From Chitinophagaceae bacterium (lineage in GTDB: Bacteria; Bacteroidota; Bacteroidia; Chitinophagales; Chitinophagaceae): 7,488 bases of DNA. A program made the position numbers and the translations under genes. This document shows, one piece after another, positions 6,335-7,488 of this stretch (positions are counted from its first letter, which is position 1; the number at the start of each line of letters is the position of its first letter). Under the pieces are notes generated by a model, which was not told the origin of the DNA, did no database searches, and was given only the letters and a program-made list of their open reading frames with translations. The DNA lies in contig JAFMJX010000084.1 in the NCBI GenBank assembly GCA_017853235.1, positions 1 through 7,488 of the forward strand. The letters run 5' to 3'.

Positions 6335-7488
6335 TTAATCAATATCCCAGAATATTCTAGTAGTCAAAGGATCAATGGTACCTTGTGCATTCACATTAGT
6401 TCCATTTGAACCTAATTCTGTACCTGGATAATATAAACGTAATGGTCTTGAAGCAGAAGTAACCGCTCTTGATTGAGGGGTTACAGGATAACCACTTTTA
6501 CGGTATTCACTCCATGCTTCTAATCCATTAAAATAACCAAGTGCAAACCATTTTTGATAAGCAATAGCATTTAATTTATTAGTTGAAGCATCAAAATCTA
6601 CATCTTGTACTCCACTAGCTAAGAAAGCAGTCAAGCCAGAAGTATTAGCACCTAACGCACGATATGATTGTTTAATACCTTCTTCATAATAAGATTTTGC
6701 TGTACCAGTTAACGATACATTTGAACCATAACGTTGTTTAGCTTCCGCTAAGTTGAATTGAATTTCAGCAGCAGTCATGATAACGAAAGGTTTATTGAAT
6801 ACACCTTTGGTTAAAAATGCTGGGCCTACAGCAGATGTATTTGTTGGTAAATATCCAGAACCCACTCCAAATGGTGTACCTACATAGTTTGCAGAAATTT
6901 CTGGCTTCAAACTCACACCAGGATTAGCAGCATCTTCGTTTCCAACAGCATAAGCTACTCTCTTCAAACGGAAAGTATCTCCAGTTGCTTTCAAAGTGTT
7001 TACAGTAAATTCTGTAATTCTTGGGAAATTATTATTGGCAATTCTAGCTCCAGTCTCAGAATAGCCATATGCATTGTAGAATGGATTGATCTGACCAGCT
7101 GAAGCATTATATCCAGGATTTACTCCAACTTCCGCTCCCGTAATAAAACCAGAACCTTCTGAATTAATCTTATTAATTTCAGTAGTGATATAAGAATCTC
7201 TTCCTGAAATTCTAGATTGACGCATTAAGATGCGCAATTTTAATGAATTCGCAAATTTAATCCAATTCGTATTACTTCCTTTAAAAATAATATCAGCGGA
7301 AGCATTGGTAGATTCATATGGATACTTCTTTAAATCTGCAATAGCACCATCAATTAAAACAATTAAATTTTCATAAACTGTTTTTTGCTCATCAAATTTT
7401 GGTGCTAAAATTTTAACTCCTTGCAAGGCATCAGTATAAGGAATGTTTCCATATAAATCAACCAATTTTTGGAAGTTAAAAGCCATCA
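6335..7488 (-). CDS. SusD/RagB-family nutrient-binding outer-membrane lipoprotein (5' end off the window)
   Basis: The C-terminal 383 or so residues of a SusD-like protein, the surface lipoprotein that caps a SusC-type TonB-dependent transporter and helps capture glycans, peptides or other nutrients. Counting from the methionine codon at 7486, the SusD-like_2 type is recognised by FQKLVDLYGNIPYTDALQG (5-23), the helix around NWIKFANSLKLRILMRQS (74-91), IMTAAEIQFNLAEA in the TPR-like core, YQKWFALGYFNGLEAWSEYRKSGYP, and the closing TTRIFWDID. The methionine at 7486 is almost certainly internal: relatives have about 100-150 residues before this point, including a lipoprotein signal peptide, and the frame stays open to the right edge. 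By the usual order, a susC-like gene should lie upstream, beyond the window. The ligand cannot be inferred. The gene ends against a bidirectional terminator. Confidence 0.92.
   Translation of the reverse strand, partial: MAFNFQKLVDLYGNIPYTDALQGVKILAPKFDEQKTVYENLIVLIDGAIADLKKYPYESTNASADIIFKGSNTNWIKFANSLKLRILMRQSRISGRDSYITTEINKINSEGSGFITGAEVGVNPGYNASAGQINPFYNAYGYSETGARIANNNFPRITEFTVNTLKATGDTFRLKRVAYAVGNEDAANPGVSLKPEISANYVGTPFGVGSGYLPTNTSAVGPAFLTKGVFNKPFVIMTAAEIQFNLAEAKQRYGSNVSLTGTAKSYYEEGIKQSYRALGANTSGLTAFLASGVQDVDFDASTNKLNAIAYQKWFALGYFNGLEAWSEYRKSGYPVTPQSRAVTSASRPLRLYYPGTELGSNGTNVNAQGTIDPLTTRIFWDID

Noticed and set aside
7484..7486. ATG at 7486 as the true start of the SusD-like gene
   Set aside because: The protein would begin in the middle of the SusD fold without a lipoprotein signal, and the frame stays open to the window edge, so the real start lies outside.
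1..7488. Mobile element, CRISPR array, tRNA or defence system
   Set aside because: I saw no transposase or integrase motifs, no regularly spaced repeats, no cloverleaf sequence and no target-site duplications; all sizeable coding regions are accounted for by housekeeping or envelope genes.

Overview
The window looks like ordinary chromosomal DNA from a member of the Bacteroidota, probably close to the Chitinophagaceae. The DNA is AT-rich and the start codons lack Shine-Dalgarno sequences. Several gene fronts carry the Bacteroidota promoter element TAnnTTTG. The gene content also fits: a fused alpha/beta 2-oxoacid dehydrogenase E1, tandem DUF1573 proteins and a SusD-like lipoprotein. The family-level placement is inferred from protein style, not from a database search.

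Layout from left to right. Bases 1-2208 on the minus strand hold most of a fused E1 (alpha plus beta) thiamine-diphosphate dehydrogenase, whose C-terminus lies off the left edge. A 113-bp divergent intergenic region leads to two tandem plus-strand genes for small exported DUF1573 proteins (2322-2759 and 2788-3150), closed by an intrinsic terminator at 3219-3245. A class I/II PLP aminotransferase (3276-4475, plus) follows at once, apparently from its own promoter that almost abuts the start codon. A 177-bp gap holds a second terminator (4588-4614), preceded by a promoter-like box and competing hairpins. Next comes an exported metal-dependent amidohydrolase (4653-6245, plus). A long symmetrical hairpin (6268-6303) separates it from a convergent SusD/RagB-like outer-membrane lipoprotein gene (6335 to beyond the right edge, minus), which lacks its N-terminus here.

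The genes do not form one pathway. The E1 enzyme and the aminotransferase both belong to central or amino-acid metabolism in the cytoplasm. The DUF1573 pair, the amidohydrolase and the SusD-like protein work outside the inner membrane. Only the DUF1573 pair looks like an operon.

I found no mobile element, CRISPR array, rRNA or tRNA, and no convincing new multi-gene system. The points most worth a second look are the promoter boxes that almost touch two start codons (possible leaderless mRNAs), the hairpin-rich gap at 4529-4614, and the 9-T run in the amidohydrolase signal-peptide codons.
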